A stretch of DNA of 64,000 nucleotides from Buchnera aphidicola str. Ak (Acyrthosiphon kondoi) (GCF_000225445.1 NC_017256.1:248001-312000), one strand, 5' to 3'; numbered from the stretch's first letter, positions 21,327-32,307 are shown. Translations and numbers: made by a program. Notes: generated by a model not told the origin, from the sequence alone.

Positions 21327-21623
21327 TTTTTGAGGTCTCAAAAAAATTTTTTAATAGTAAATGTAATTTTATTATATAATAATAACTTGTCTTGAATAAT
21401 TTATTTCAAATTAATATATTTAAAAAATATAAATATATATAATATTTTAATTAGCGTGAATATTATATATTTTTAAAAAACTCAATATGAATATATTATA
21501 TCGATTTTTAAGAAAATTGATTTATAGTCTAATTATATTTTTAATAAAATTAACTTGTTTTTTTTTTAATACAGAGGTTTAATAAATTTTTTATCTATAA
21601 AAAAATGGTTAAAAATATTTATA

Positions 21624-22775
21624 ATGAACGATAATATTAGTGAGGAAAAAACAGAAAATCCCACCGAGCATCGTGTTAGAAAATTTCGCAAAAAAGGAAA
21701 AACAAGATATTCTAGAGAACTGAATTCTTTATTTATTTTATTAGTAGGATTTATAAATTTATGGTGGTATAGAGATTTAATTATTTTTAATCTCGGTAAA
21801 ATAATGTGTAATAGTTTTGATTTCAATAAAAATGATTTTTTAAATGAAAACAGTACTTTACTAGAAATATTTATATCTTTAAAAAATATATTTTTTATTT
21901 TTTTTCCATTTTTATTATCTTTATTAATTGTAATTATAATACCTCCTATACTTTTTAGTGGTATTGAGTTAAATTTTAAATCATTAAAATTTAATTTTGC
22001 AAAATTAAATCCTTTTGATGGTTTAAAGAGAATGTTTTCTGTGCAAATAATAGCAGAACTTATAAAGATAATATTAAAGTTATTTATAGTTAGTAGTATA
22101 TCTTTTTGGTATTTGTCAATTTCTTTTTCTGAAATACTCTTTTTAATTAAAGAAAGTTATATATCTGCATTATCACATGGATGTAATATAATTTTTTCTT
22201 GTTGTTTTTTAATTATATTTGGATTAGCGCCTATTGTTTTTTTAGATATTATTTGGCAACAATTCAACTACTATAAAAAAATAAAAATGACTCGTCAAGA
22301 AATCAAAGATGAATTAAGAGAGAAAGAAGGAAATCCAAATATTAAAATACGTATCCGTCGAGCAATGAAGGCTGCTATGCGCAGAAAAATGATTTCAGAT
22401 ATTCCTACAGCCGATGTAATTATAACTAATCCTATACATTATTCCATTGCACTGAAATATGATGAAAGAAAAATGAATGCGCCTAAAGTAATAGGTAAAG
22501 GTATAGGTGAAATGGCTATTAAAATACAACATTTAGCTCTCAAAAATAATATCTCTATTATTTCAGCACCATCATTAGCTCGTTCATTATACCGTTATTC
22601 TGAAATAGGACAATATATTCCCAGTCCTCTTTACAAGGCTGTTGCAGAAGTTTTAGCATGGGTTTGGAAAGTACGAAAATGGAAAAAAGACGGTGGTATT
22701 TTCCCTGAAAAACCTAGAAATATATCGGTTCCGTCAGAATTAATTTTTACAGGAGAACATAAAACTAATGATTAA
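21624..22775 (+). CDS. flhB: Flagellar type III export protein FlhB
   Basis: Export-gate component that switches substrate specificity of the flagellar secretion apparatus by self-cleavage. 383 residues, with four transmembrane segments (about 35-55, 88-112, 143-165, 188-210) and a cytoplasmic tail. The autocleavage motif, normally Asn-Pro-Thr-His, reads Asn269-Pro270-Ile271-His272 (codons aat cct ata cat), a change at the third position. The N-terminus lacks part of the usual hydrophilic leader but keeps KTENPT. It overlaps flhA by 8 nt. Buchnera makes hook-basal bodies without filaments, proposed to act as protein exporters. Confidence 0.95.
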   Translation: MNDNISEEKTENPTEHRVRKFRKKGKTRYSRELNSLFILLVGFINLWWYRDLIIFNLGKIMCNSFDFNKNDFLNENSTLLEIFISLKNIFFIFFPFLLSLLIVIIIPPILFSGIELNFKSLKFNFAKLNPFDGLKRMFSVQIIAELIKIILKLFIVSSISFWYLSISFSEILFLIKESYISALSHGCNIIFSCCFLIIFGLAPIVFLDIIWQQFNYYKKIKMTRQEIKDELREKEGNPNIKIRIRRAMKAAMRRKMISDIPTADVIITNPIHYSIALKYDERKMNAPKVIGKGIGEMAIKIQHLALKNNISIISAPSLARSLYRYSEIGQYIPSPLYKAVAEVLAWVWKVRKWKKDGGIFPEKPRNISVPSELIFTGEHKTND

Positions 22776-24855
22776 CTTTTCTTCTTTTTTTCGTATTATA
22801 AAAAGTTTAAAAACAACTCAATGGCAAATACTTGCGGGTCCAATACTTATTTTAATGATTTTGTCAATGATGGTTTTACCGTTAGCACCTTTTGTTTTAG
22901 ATGTTTTCTTTACTTTTAATATCGCATTATCAATAATAATTTTACTTGTTTCTATGTTTACTCGTCATACTTTAGAGTTTACTGCTTTTCCAACTATTTT
23001 ACTTTTCTCTACATTATTACGTTTAGCTTTAAATGTGGCTTCTACTCGTATTATTTTTTTAAGAGGTCATACTGGAGCAGATTCAGCAGGAAGAGTAATT
23101 GAATCATTTGGACATTTTTTAGTAGGTGGAAATTTTGCTATTGGAATAGTTGTATTTATAATCTTAGTAATTATTAATTTCATTGTTATTACTAAAGGAG
23201 CTAGCAGAATAGCAGAAGTTGGAGCACGATTTATATTAGATGCTATGCCTGGGAAACAAATGGCAATTGATGCTGATTTAAATGCAGGTTTGATTGGTGA
23301 AGAAAAAGCTAAAAAACGTCGCATAAAAATAACACAAGAAGCTGATTTTTATGGGTCGATGGATGGTGCTAGTAAATTTGTACGTGGAGATGCAATCGCT
23401 GGCATTTTAATAATGATTATTAATATTTTTGGAGGTTTAATTATTGGTTTAATACAGCATCATATGCTGTTAAATAAAGCTGTAGAAGTCTATACACTGT
23501 TAACTATTGGAGACGGTTTAGTTGCTCAAATTCCAGCTTTGGTTATTTCTACTGCAGCAGGAGTTATCGTAACACGTGTTAGTAGTAATCAGAACGTTGG
23601 GGAACAAATGGTTAGTCAATTGTTTTATAATCCTCAAGTTATTTTATTAAGTGCAATTGTTTTAGGTGTTCTTGGTTTAGTACCAGGCATGCCAAATATT
23701 ATATTTTTAGTTTTTACAGTTTTATTGTTTATCTTGTCTTGGTGGTCATATGAAAAAAAATATAATCTAGAAAGTAATTTTTTAGGTTCTGATAAAAAAT
23801 ATAAATTAATACATGATTCAATTTTAGAAGCATCTTGGAATGATGTTGAACTAGAAGACCCGATTAGAATAGAAATAGGTTATAAATTAACACCAATGAC
23901 TGATGTTAATCAAAAAGGTGACTTATTAGATAGGATTCGTATAGTTCGAAAAAAAATTGCTCAAGAAATTGGATTTTTACCTCCGTTAGTGCGTATTAAA
24001 AATAATATGAATTTATCAGGAAATATTTATCGTATTTTTATCAAAGGAGTAGAAGTAGGTAGTGGAAAATGTTTTTATGGACGTTTTATGGCTATTCATT
24101 CAGGTAGAGAAACAGAACCTTTGCCTTTTGAAAAAATACATGAACCAACTTTTGGTTTATCTGGTTATTGGATTGATGAAGAATTTAGAAATACAGCTCA
24201 AAAAAAAGGTTATTCTGTTATAGAATCTAGTGTTGTAATTTCAACACATTTAAATTTTTTAATTACTAATCATATTGATGAATTATTTGGTCGCCAAGAA
24301 GCTCAACAATTATTAGAACATGTTGGTATGGGAATGCCAAAATTAACTGAAGATTTAATTCCAAATATAATTAATTTAACAGTTCTTCATAAAGTTCTTA
24401 AAAACTTATTATTAGAACATGTTCCGATTCGTGATATGAGAACTATTTTAGAAACATTATCAGAGTGTGCAGACACTCAAAAAGATCCAAATGAATTAAC
24501 TAGTATTGTACGTATTGCATTACGCAAAATTATTATACAGAAATTATTTAATCAAAATAGTATAATTGAAATAATAGGATTAGAATCAAATTTAGAACAA
24601 TTATTATTAAATAGTTTAAAATCAGGAACTAATACGATAGAACCTACTTTATCTGAAAATTTATTAATAAAAACAAAAGAAGCTATTAAAAAACAATTAT
24701 TAATAGGTTCTCCTCTTGTATTATTAGTGACTCATCCCTTACGATATTTTTTATCAAAATTTTTGCGAAACAGTTTTCCAGAATTAACTGTTTTATCTCA
24801 ATTTGAAATTGCAGATGTTAAAAAAATAAAAATGACTAATATTATTGGTATGTAA
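22768..24855 (+). CDS. flhA: Flagellar export gate protein FlhA
   Basis: Nonameric export-gate channel of the flagellar secretion system. 695 residues versus about 692 in E. coli. Eight transmembrane segments in the N-terminal half, with the FHIPEP-family block SAGRVIESFGHFLVGGNF and the cytoplasmic loop RFILDAMPGKQMAIDADLNAG, then the cytosolic domain to about residue 690. The start overlaps the flhB end by 8 nt, so the two are translationally coupled. flhE and yecT, which lie between flhA and argS in E. coli, are gone. Confidence 0.96.
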   Translation: MINFSSFFRIIKSLKTTQWQILAGPILILMILSMMVLPLAPFVLDVFFTFNIALSIIILLVSMFTRHTLEFTAFPTILLFSTLLRLALNVASTRIIFLRGHTGADSAGRVIESFGHFLVGGNFAIGIVVFIILVIINFIVITKGASRIAEVGARFILDAMPGKQMAIDADLNAGLIGEEKAKKRRIKITQEADFYGSMDGASKFVRGDAIAGILIMIINIFGGLIIGLIQHHMLLNKAVEVYTLLTIGDGLVAQIPALVISTAAGVIVTRVSSNQNVGEQMVSQLFYNPQVILLSAIVLGVLGLVPGMPNIIFLVFTVLLFILSWWSYEKKYNLESNFLGSDKKYKLIHDSILEASWNDVELEDPIRIEIGYKLTPMTDVNQKGDLLDRIRIVRKKIAQEIGFLPPLVRIKNNMNLSGNIYRIFIKGVEVGSGKCFYGRFMAIHSGRETEPLPFEKIHEPTFGLSGYWIDEEFRNTAQKKGYSVIESSVVISTHLNFLITNHIDELFGRQEAQQLLEHVGMGMPKLTEDLIPNIINLTVLHKVLKNLLLEHVPIRDMRTILETLSECADTQKDPNELTSIVRIALRKIIIQKLFNQNSIIEIIGLESNLEQLLLNSLKSGTNTIEPTLSENLLIKTKEAIKKQLLIGSPLVLLVTHPLRYFLSKFLRNSFPELTVLSQFEIADVKKIKMTNIIGM

Positions 24856-24898
24856 AAAACTATAGAATTATTTTATTTATATTTTCTTTATGCAGATT

Positions 24899-24946
24899 GG
24901 TGTGGTAGTAAGTAGTGCATATTAAGTACTATATTATTTCCTCACC
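24899..24946. other. GC-richer hairpin element between convergent flhA and argS
   Basis: GGTGTGG (24899-24905) can pair with CCTCACC (24940-24946) except for one central mismatch, and inside it TAGTA (24906-24910) with TACTA (24927-24931). The block extends to about 24976 with CTCGCTGAAATTATCAGG. It is markedly less AT-rich than other gaps in this genome. It may be a terminator, a decayed remnant of flhE/yecT, or a small RNA; no protein-coding frame is recognisable. Confidence 0.35.
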
Positions 24947-24988
24947 TCGCTGAAATTATCAGGATAAATGTAACTTAAATTGTGTATT

Positions 24989-26719
24989 TTACATTTTTTT
25001 TACAACTGTGATACCAAGCATGTTTAGTCCTTTTTTTAAGGTTTTAGCTGTTAAAATAGATAATTTAAGTCTGGTTTTACGAGTTTTTATTTTTTTAGAA
25101 AAAAGTATAGAGCAATTTTGATAAAAATTAGAAAAACTTGTTGCAAGTTGATAAAGATATTTACACAAAATATGAGGGGTTCCTCTTTTAGAAATTAATA
25201 GAATAATTTCTTCAAATTCTAATATTTTAATAGCTAAATTTATTTCACTTGTTTTTTTTAAAATAATTTTTTCTTTTAATTTATTTATAGGTATAATAGA
25301 TTTTTTTAAAATAGAAATGATTCTTGTATAAGCATATTGAATATAAGGTGCAGTGTTACCTTCAAAGCTAAGCATTTCATCCCAATCAAATACATAATTT
25401 GTATTTCTATTTTTAGACAAATCTGCATATTTTACTGCACTAATACCTATTATATTAGCTAACTGAGTCAATTTTTTTTTAGATAAATTAGACTTTTTAT
25501 TTTTAATTAAATACATTGCTCTTTCTATGGCTTCATCAAGAAGTGCCGAAAGCTTTATAGTATTACCATCACGAGTTTTAAATGGGCGTTTATTTTTTGA
25601 TAACATCATTCCGAACATATGATGTTCTAAAGATAAATCCTGCGATATATAATTAGCTTTTTTAGCAATCGTCCATGCTTGCATTAAATGCTGATTCTGA
25701 CGAGAATCAGTGTAATATATAATACGATCAGCATGTAATATTTGATATCTATATTTAAAACAAGCAATATCAGTAGTCGAATATAAAAAACCTTGATCTT
25801 GTTTTTGAATAACTACACCCATAGATTCTCCTAATCTATTCTTAAATTCTTTTAAAAAAACAATTATAGAACCGTCTTTTTTAATTGCTATTTTTTTCTT
25901 TTGAAGATCTTGAATAATATTAGGAAGCATTTTATTATACAAACTTTCTCCCATAGTATGATTTTCTTTTAGAGTTACATTCAGTCTTTTATATATTTTA
26001 TAATTTTCGACCATTGTAATAGATACTAATTTTTTCCAAATAGAATAACAATATTGATCTCCATTTTGTAATTTGACTACGTATTCTCTAGATTTTTTTG
26101 CAAATAACTGATCAATATCGTATTTTTTCTTAGCTTTACAGTAAAATTCTTCTAATTTTGAAAGAGAGATATCATAGTTTTTTAGTTTTTTATTTTCTAA
26201 ATATGCAATTAACATACCGAACTGTGTCCCCCAGTCACCAATATGGTTTGCTCTAATTACATTATGTCCTAAAAAATCTAATGTTCTTGCCATAACATCT
26301 CCAATAATTGTCGAACGTAAATGTCCAACATGCATTTCTTTTGCAATATTTGGAGAAGAATAATCAATCACAATGTTTTGCGATTTAACGTAATTGATAC
26401 CAAGACGTGATGAAATAAAAATTTTTTCTAATTGTTCAGAGATCCAATGATTATTGATAAAGATATTAATAAAACCTGGCTGAGAAAATGTGATTTTCTT
26501 ATACATGTATTCATGTTCTTTTTTCATATTAAATATTATTATCTTAAATAATTCATATGGTTCTAGTTTTGATATACTGGCTATTTTTATTAGATTATTA
26601 AGTTGATAATGACCTAGTTCTATTTTTTTGTTCGATATAATAATAGGGTTGCAGTCTATAAGACCTATTTTAATTAAAGCGTTTTCAATGTCTTTTTGTA
26701 TTATTTTTTTTAAATTCAT
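24989..26719 (-). CDS. argS: Arginyl-tRNA synthetase
   Basis: Class I synthetase that charges tRNA-Arg. 576 residues (E. coli 577). N-terminal Add1 domain (residues 1-110), then the catalytic core with the HIGH-type motif KEMHVGHLRSTIIGD and NHIGDWGTQFGML, the KMSKS-equivalent region around KTRDGNTIKLSALLDEA, and the helical DALR anticodon-binding domain at the end. ATG start. Upstream, 26720-26968 is a 250-bp gene-free AT-rich stretch leading to the rRNA promoter. Confidence 0.97.
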   Translation of the reverse strand: MNLKKIIQKDIENALIKIGLIDCNPIIISNKKIELGHYQLNNLIKIASISKLEPYELFKIIIFNMKKEHEYMYKKITFSQPGFINIFINNHWISEQLEKIFISSRLGINYVKSQNIVIDYSSPNIAKEMHVGHLRSTIIGDVMARTLDFLGHNVIRANHIGDWGTQFGMLIAYLENKKLKNYDISLSKLEEFYCKAKKKYDIDQLFAKKSREYVVKLQNGDQYCYSIWKKLVSITMVENYKIYKRLNVTLKENHTMGESLYNKMLPNIIQDLQKKKIAIKKDGSIIVFLKEFKNRLGESMGVVIQKQDQGFLYSTTDIACFKYRYQILHADRIIYYTDSRQNQHLMQAWTIAKKANYISQDLSLEHHMFGMMLSKNKRPFKTRDGNTIKLSALLDEAIERAMYLIKNKKSNLSKKKLTQLANIIGISAVKYADLSKNRNTNYVFDWDEMLSFEGNTAPYIQYAYTRIISILKKSIIPINKLKEKIILKKTSEINLAIKILEFEEIILLISKRGTPHILCKYLYQLATSFSNFYQNCSILFSKKIKTRKTRLKLSILTAKTLKKGLNMLGITVVKKM

Positions 26720-26968
26720 TATAAAAACCTTATTTTGTTACACTATATAAAATATTTTAGTTGTATTTTAAAAAATTGCAAAAATATATATTTTATAGTA
26801 TTTTATGAAATTAGAATCATAATTTTAATTTTTTAAAAATACATTTTATTTTATATTTTTTTAGTTTTTTATTAAATATAATTTTCAGTTATTTGTTTTT
26901 TTATTGAAGATATAAAAATAATGCCTGGTAATAAGAACAGCAAAAATTAAAAATTTTTCATAAAAGTG

Positions 26969-26997
26969 TTGACAATAGAATAAAAAAAATGTAATCT
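26969..26997 (+). promoter_or_regulatory. 16S rRNA operon promoter
   Basis: TTGACA (26969-26974), 17-nt spacer, TAATCT (26992-26997): a consensus -35 with near-consensus -10, about 140 bp before the 16S 5' end. AT-rich sequence upstream could act as an UP element. Nothing else gene-like is seen in 26720-26968. Confidence 0.88.
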
Positions 26998-27024
26998 CTT
27001 AACATAAAGTTTCAAATATAAAAA

Positions 27025-27062
27025 CGCTCTTTAAAAATATATTAGATAATCTGTGTGGGCAC
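27025..27062 (+). promoter_or_regulatory. 16S leader: boxA and 5' processing-stem arm
   Basis: CGCTCTTTAAAAA (27025-27037) closely matches the rrn antitermination boxA (TGCTCTTTAACAA). Directly after it, 27041-27062 pairs with 28706-28727 at 21 of 22 positions, forming the long stem that brackets pre-16S rRNA and is the expected RNase III substrate. Confidence 0.85.
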
Positions 27063-27138
27063 AGACAATTAAGTACAAAATTTATTTTTTTATTTAAAAA
27101 TATCTTAAAGATTTTTTTTTCTTTAAGAAAAGTTTTTC

Positions 27139-28684
<1,546 letters not shown>

Positions 28685-28705
28685 AAAATATATACTTTTT
28701 TGAAA

Positions 28706-28727
28706 GTGCCCACACAAATTATCTAAT
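28706..28727 (+). other. 3' arm of the pre-16S processing stem
   Basis: Reverse complement of 27041-27062 with one A-C mismatch. It begins 21 nt after the mature 16S end and before tRNA-Ile. In an AT-rich genome the conserved GC core GTGCCCACAC is notable. Confidence 0.82.
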
Positions 28728-28738
28728 AAAAAATTAGA

Positions 28739-28815
<77 letters not shown>

Positions 28816-28827
28816 TAAAAATTATCT

Positions 28828-28900
28828 GGGGCTATAGCTCAGCTGGGAGAGCGCCTGCCTTGCACGCAGGAGGTCAGCGGTTCAATCCCGCTTAGCTCCA
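28828..28900 (+). tRNA. tRNA-Ala (TGC)
   Basis: 73-nt cloverleaf, almost identical to E. coli: acceptor GGGGCTA/TAGCTCC, anticodon TGC in CTTGCAC, T arm GCGGTTCAATCCCGC. After discriminator A28900 the genome reads AAAA, so CCA is not encoded and must be added by the nucleotidyltransferase, unlike the neighbouring tRNA-Ile. Its last 9 nt overlap the end of gloB on the opposite strand. Confidence 0.95.
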
Positions 28901-29647
28901 AAAATCTTTTTTTAATCTTAAATTTAAAAATACTTCAAAAGAAGTGCAACTATTCTTTAATCCCATCGCTCTTTTAAGGGAGTCTTCATTCGTCCTTAAA
29001 AACAAATTAACTTTTTTTTCAAATAAAATATAAGAAGGTAAGCTAGACTTACCAAGTATTAATCTATTTTTAATTTTTTCAAAATATAAATTAATTAATT
29101 TATCATCAGGACATAAAAAAATAGAAAATTTTAAATTTGATACAGTGTATTCGTGAGAACAGCATAAAAAAGTATTATTTGGAAGAGAAGAAATTTTTTG
29201 TATAGAATTATACATTTCTAAATATTTGTTTAGGTATACACGTCCACAACCTCCAGAAAAAAGAGTATCTCCGCAAAAAAGATATGGATTGCTATAGTAA
29301 GAAACATGACCTGATGTGTGACCCGGCGTAAAAAAAACGTAAAAAATTTTATCTAAAATGATAATTTTATCCCCTTCGGTAACAATTTTATTAACACCAT
29401 ATTGTTTTGTTTCTTTAGGTCCGAAGACAGTTATTTGAGGAAAACGTTCAACAATTTTTTGCACACCTCCAGTGTGATCGATATGATTATGAGTTAATAA
29501 AATAGCCCTTGGCTGCCATTTTTCTTTCTCTATTAGTTGTATTACAGGTTCAGATAATCCAGGATCTACAATTAGACAAAAACCACGAATATCATAAAGA
29601 AACCAAACATAGTTATCCACTAAAATCAGTATTTTTTTTATCATCAT
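28892..29647 (-). CDS. gloB: Hydroxyacylglutathione hydrolase (glyoxalase II)
   Basis: Zinc metallo-beta-lactamase-fold hydrolase of S-D-lactoylglutathione in methylglyoxal detoxification. 251 residues as in E. coli. Metal motif LTHNHIDHTGG (THxHxDH) near residue 55, FTPGHTSGHVSYY with the third His, LFCGDTLFSGGCGR with the bridging Asp, and CSHEYTVSNLKF. The stop codon lies inside the opposite-strand tRNA-Ala, so C-terminal change is constrained by the tRNA acceptor sequence. Two adjacent ATGs at the start are equivalent. Confidence 0.96.
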   Translation of the reverse strand: MMIKKILILVDNYVWFLYDIRGFCLIVDPGLSEPVIQLIEKEKWQPRAILLTHNHIDHTGGVQKIVERFPQITVFGPKETKQYGVNKIVTEGDKIIILDKIFYVFFTPGHTSGHVSYYSNPYLFCGDTLFSGGCGRVYLNKYLEMYNSIQKISSLPNNTFLCCSHEYTVSNLKFSIFLCPDDKLINLYFEKIKNRLILGKSSLPSYILFEKKVNLFLRTNEDSLKRAMGLKNSCTSFEVFLNLRLKKDFWS

Positions 29648-29693
29648 ATTTATTTTCTCTAAATATATCTATTTTTTAGAAAATTATTATATT

Positions 29694-30164
29694 TTATAAT
29701 TTACTAGTTTCATAATAAGTATCTTTAATTGAAGGATTTTTAGCAGATTGACGTGCTATTATATCGCATCTTTCGTTCTCTAAATGACCAATATGAGCTT
29801 TTATCCACAACCAGGTTACTAAATGTTTTTTTAAAGATTTATTCATACGTAACCATAAATCTATATTTTTGACAGATTTTTTTTTTGTAGTTTTCCAATT
29901 TTTTTTTTTCCATATAGGTATCCAATTAATAACTCCTTTCTTTACGTATAAACTATCTGTTGTAATCTCAACAAAACATGATTGATTGAGAAATTCTAAA
30001 CCTGATATCACAGCCATCAATTCCATTCGATTATTAGTAGTTAAGTAAAATCCTGCAGTTAATATTTTTTCATGTCTTTTATAACGTAATATTGTGCCAT
30101 ATCCTCCTGCACCAGGATTTCCTAAACAAGAACCATCTGTAAATATTTTAACTGTTTTTAACAT
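29694..30164 (-). CDS. rnhA: Ribonuclease HI
   Basis: Cleaves RNA in RNA-DNA hybrids (R-loops, primers). 156 residues versus 155 in E. coli. The active-site residues fall at E. coli numbering: Asp10, Glu48 (NNRMELMA), Asp70 (ITTDS), His124 (KAHIGH) and Asp134 (ERCDIIAR). Basic Lys/Trp-rich substrate-handle region at 85-100. Divergent from dnaQ with a 56-bp gap, as in E. coli. Confidence 0.97.
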   Translation of the reverse strand: MLKTVKIFTDGSCLGNPGAGGYGTILRYKRHEKILTAGFYLTTNNRMELMAVISGLEFLNQSCFVEITTDSLYVKKGVINWIPIWKKKNWKTTKKKSVKNIDLWLRMNKSLKKHLVTWLWIKAHIGHLENERCDIIARQSAKNPSIKDTYYETSKL

Positions 30165-30220
30165 AATTATAGTTATTCCTGTAAATCATTTTGATTATAT
30201 TAAAGTAATTTAAAAAAATC

Positions 30221-30940
30221 ATGAATAAAAAAAGAACTATCATATTAGATACGGAAACAACAGGCATAAATAAAATAAGCCTTCCTCATATAAATCATAG
30301 AGTCATAGAAATTGGTGCTGTAGAAATTATTAATCGTCGTTTTACAGGAAATAATTTTCATGTTTATATTCAACCTAATAGATTAATAGAATCTGGAGCG
30401 TTAAAAATTCACGGTATTACTAATTCTTTCTTGTCAGATAAACCTTTCTTTAAAGATATTTCTGATCAATTTTTAAATTATGTTAAAAACTCTGAATTAG
30501 TCATTCATAATGCTTCATTCGATTTAGGATTTATAAATCAAGAACTAGAAATTTTAAATCATAAAATAAAAAACATTAATACATTTTGTTCTATTATTGA
30601 TACATTAAAAATAGCTCGAATGTTATTTCCTGGAAAAAAAAATACATTGGATGCTTTATGTAAACGTTATAAAATAAATAAATCTCATAGAAAAGTACAT
30701 AGCGCCATTGTAGATGCTTATCTTTTAGGTAAATTATATCTCTTAATGACAGGTGGTCAAGAATCTATGTTTTCTTTCAATACAATTGATCATAAAAAAA
30801 ACCCTCAAAATTTAAAAAAGAATATTAAGAGAAAAAATTCTTCTTTAAGAATATTATATCCTACATTAAAAGAAATGGATTTACATAAAAAATATCTACA
30901 ATCTATGATAGATGATAATAGTATATGTTTATGGTATTAA
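30221..30940 (+). CDS. dnaQ: DNA polymerase III epsilon subunit (3'-5' proofreading exonuclease)
   Basis: Proofreading subunit of the replicase. 239 residues (E. coli 243). DEDDh exonuclease motifs: ExoI ILDTETTGI (Asp10, Glu12), ExoII VIHNASFDLGF, ExoIII HRKVHSAIVDAYLLGKLY. The C-terminal segment that binds the alpha subunit is present. It pairs functionally with dnaE in this window. A retained proofreader is relevant to poly(A) indels: replication errors in long homopolymers escape proofreading. Confidence 0.97.
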   Translation: MNKKRTIILDTETTGINKISLPHINHRVIEIGAVEIINRRFTGNNFHVYIQPNRLIESGALKIHGITNSFLSDKPFFKDISDQFLNYVKNSELVIHNASFDLGFINQELEILNHKIKNINTFCSIIDTLKIARMLFPGKKNTLDALCKRYKINKSHRKVHSAIVDAYLLGKLYLLMTGGQESMFSFNTIDHKKNPQNLKKNIKRKNSSLRILYPTLKEMDLHKKYLQSMIDDNSICLWY

Positions 30941-30966
30941 TTATCAAATAAATATAAAAAAGATTA

Positions 30967-30995
30967 TTGACTGATTTTTTTAAAATATGTACAAT
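30967..30995 (+). promoter_or_regulatory. tRNA-Asp promoter
   Basis: TTGACT (30967-30972), 17-nt spacer, TACAAT (30990-30995), ending 16 bp before the tRNA-Asp 5' end. Five of six -35 and four of six -10 consensus bases with ideal spacing. Confidence 0.75.
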
Positions 30996-31011
30996 GTAAA
31001 AATACTAACAA

Positions 31012-31085
31012 GGTGTGGTAGTTCAGTTGGTTAGAATACCGGCCTGTCACGCCGGGGGTCGCGGGTTCGAATCCCGTCCGCACCG
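31012..31085 (+). tRNA. tRNA-Asp (GTC)
   Basis: 74-nt cloverleaf: acceptor GGTGTGG/CCGCACC with a T-G pair, D arm GTTCAGTTGGTTAGAAT, anticodon GTC at 31046-31048, T arm CGCGGGTTCGAATCCCG. Discriminator G31085 is followed by AAAA, so CCA is not encoded. Confidence 0.96.
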
Positions 31086-31143
31086 AAAAAAATTAAAAAA
31101 TAATATTTCATTATTTCCATTAATAAATTATTAACTTAAATTT

Positions 31144-31725
31144 ATGTATAAAAAAATAATTTTTTCTGAATTTGATGCTACACTAAAAATATTAAAAAAA
31201 TTTTTAAAAGATGATGATCAAATAAAAAAAATTCAAAAATCAGCTATCTTAATTGCAGAATCATTTAAAAATGGTAAAAAAGTAATATCATGTGGAAACG
31301 GAGGTTCGCATTGTGATGCATTACATTTTTCAGAAGAATTAACTAGTGTGTATAGAAAAAAAAGATCTGGATATCCTGCAATATCTATTTCTGATAGCAG
31401 TTATATTTCTGCGGTAGGAAATGATTTTGGATATGATCAAATATTTTCACGATTTATTGAAAGCATGGGATCTACAGGAGATATATTATTAGCAATTTCT
31501 ACTTCTGGAAACTCTTTAAATATCATTAAAGCTATAGAAGCAGCAAAGAAAAAAGACATGAAAGTAGTTGTTTTGACAGGAAATAACGCAGGTAAAATTA
31601 AAAATTTATCTGATATAGAAATTTGTATTCCTTATTACGGATATTCCGATCGAATACAGGAAATGCATATTAAAATTATTCACATATTGATATTAATCAT
31701 TGAAAAAGAAATGCAAAAAAACTAA
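31144..31725 (+). CDS. gmhA: Phosphoheptose isomerase GmhA
   Basis: Sedoheptulose-7-phosphate isomerase, first step to ADP-heptose for LPS inner core. 193 residues (E. coli 192). SIS-fold motifs [18 protein letters not shown] with the zinc/catalytic residues, STSGNSLN, and C-terminal [13 protein letters not shown]. Lipid A genes of the lpx cluster are absent from their expected place in this window, so its product may have another use. It follows tRNA-Asp directly; gpt follows after 105 bp. Confidence 0.96.
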   Translation: MYKKIIFSEFDATLKILKKFLKDDDQIKKIQKSAILIAESFKNGKKVISCGNGGSHCDALHFSEELTSVYRKKRSGYPAISISDSSYISAVGNDFGYDQIFSRFIESMGSTGDILLAISTSGNSLNIIKAIEAAKKKDMKVVVLTGNNAGKIKNLSDIEICIPYYGYSDRIQEMHIKIIHILILIIEKEMQKN

Positions 31726-31830
31726 ATATTTATTAAATAATTTATTTTAACTACACTAAAATCCTATAATAATTTCAAGTTATTTCCACTTTTTAATAAA
31801 TACTATTTTATAGTTTCGGAATTTCTTTTT

Positions 31831-32307
31831 ATGAGTGAGAAATACATTGTTACCTGGGATATGCTTCAAATTTATACAAGAAAATTAGCTAATCGATTGC
31901 TTAAAAAAATACATTCTTGGAATGGAATAATTGCTGTAAGTCGTGGTGGACTTGTTCCATCAGCTTTATTAGCTCGAGAGACAGGTGTTCGATGTGTTGA
32001 TACTGTATGTATTGAAAGTTATAATTATGATTGCTTAAGGAAAAATAGAAAAATAATTAAAAAAGCAGAAGGTGATGGAGAACAGATTATCGTCATAGAC
32101 GATCTAGTAGACACTGGTGGTACTGCAAAAATTATTCGTAACTTATATCCAAAAGCATACTTTGTAACTATTTTTGCCAAACCAATGGGTCGTTTATTAG
32201 TCGATGACTATATTATAGATATCCCTCAAAATGTATGGATCGAACAACCATGGGATATGTCAATTTCTTACATTCCTCCTCTTATTAAAAAATATAAAAT
32301 CAAATAA
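31831..32307 (+). CDS. gpt: Xanthine-guanine phosphoribosyltransferase
   Basis: Purine salvage enzyme converting guanine and xanthine to nucleotides, consistent with dependence on host purines. 158 residues (E. coli 152). It opens with the family's [17 protein letters not shown]-binding loop [12 protein letters not shown] near residue 90; C-terminal WIEQPWD characteristic of Gpt. Confidence 0.96.
   Translation: MSEKYIVTWDMLQIYTRKLANRLLKKIHSWNGIIAVSRGGLVPSALLARETGVRCVDTVCIESYNYDCLRKNRKIIKKAEGDGEQIIVIDDLVDTGGTAKIIRNLYPKAYFVTIFAKPMGRLLVDDYIIDIPQNVWIEQPWDMSISYIPPLIKKYKIK

Noticed and set aside
24950-24976. TPP-riboswitch-like CTGAAATTATCAGGATAA near argS
   Set aside because: The CUGAGA and ACCUGA core is not present, and the element lies downstream of both flanking genes rather than in a leader.
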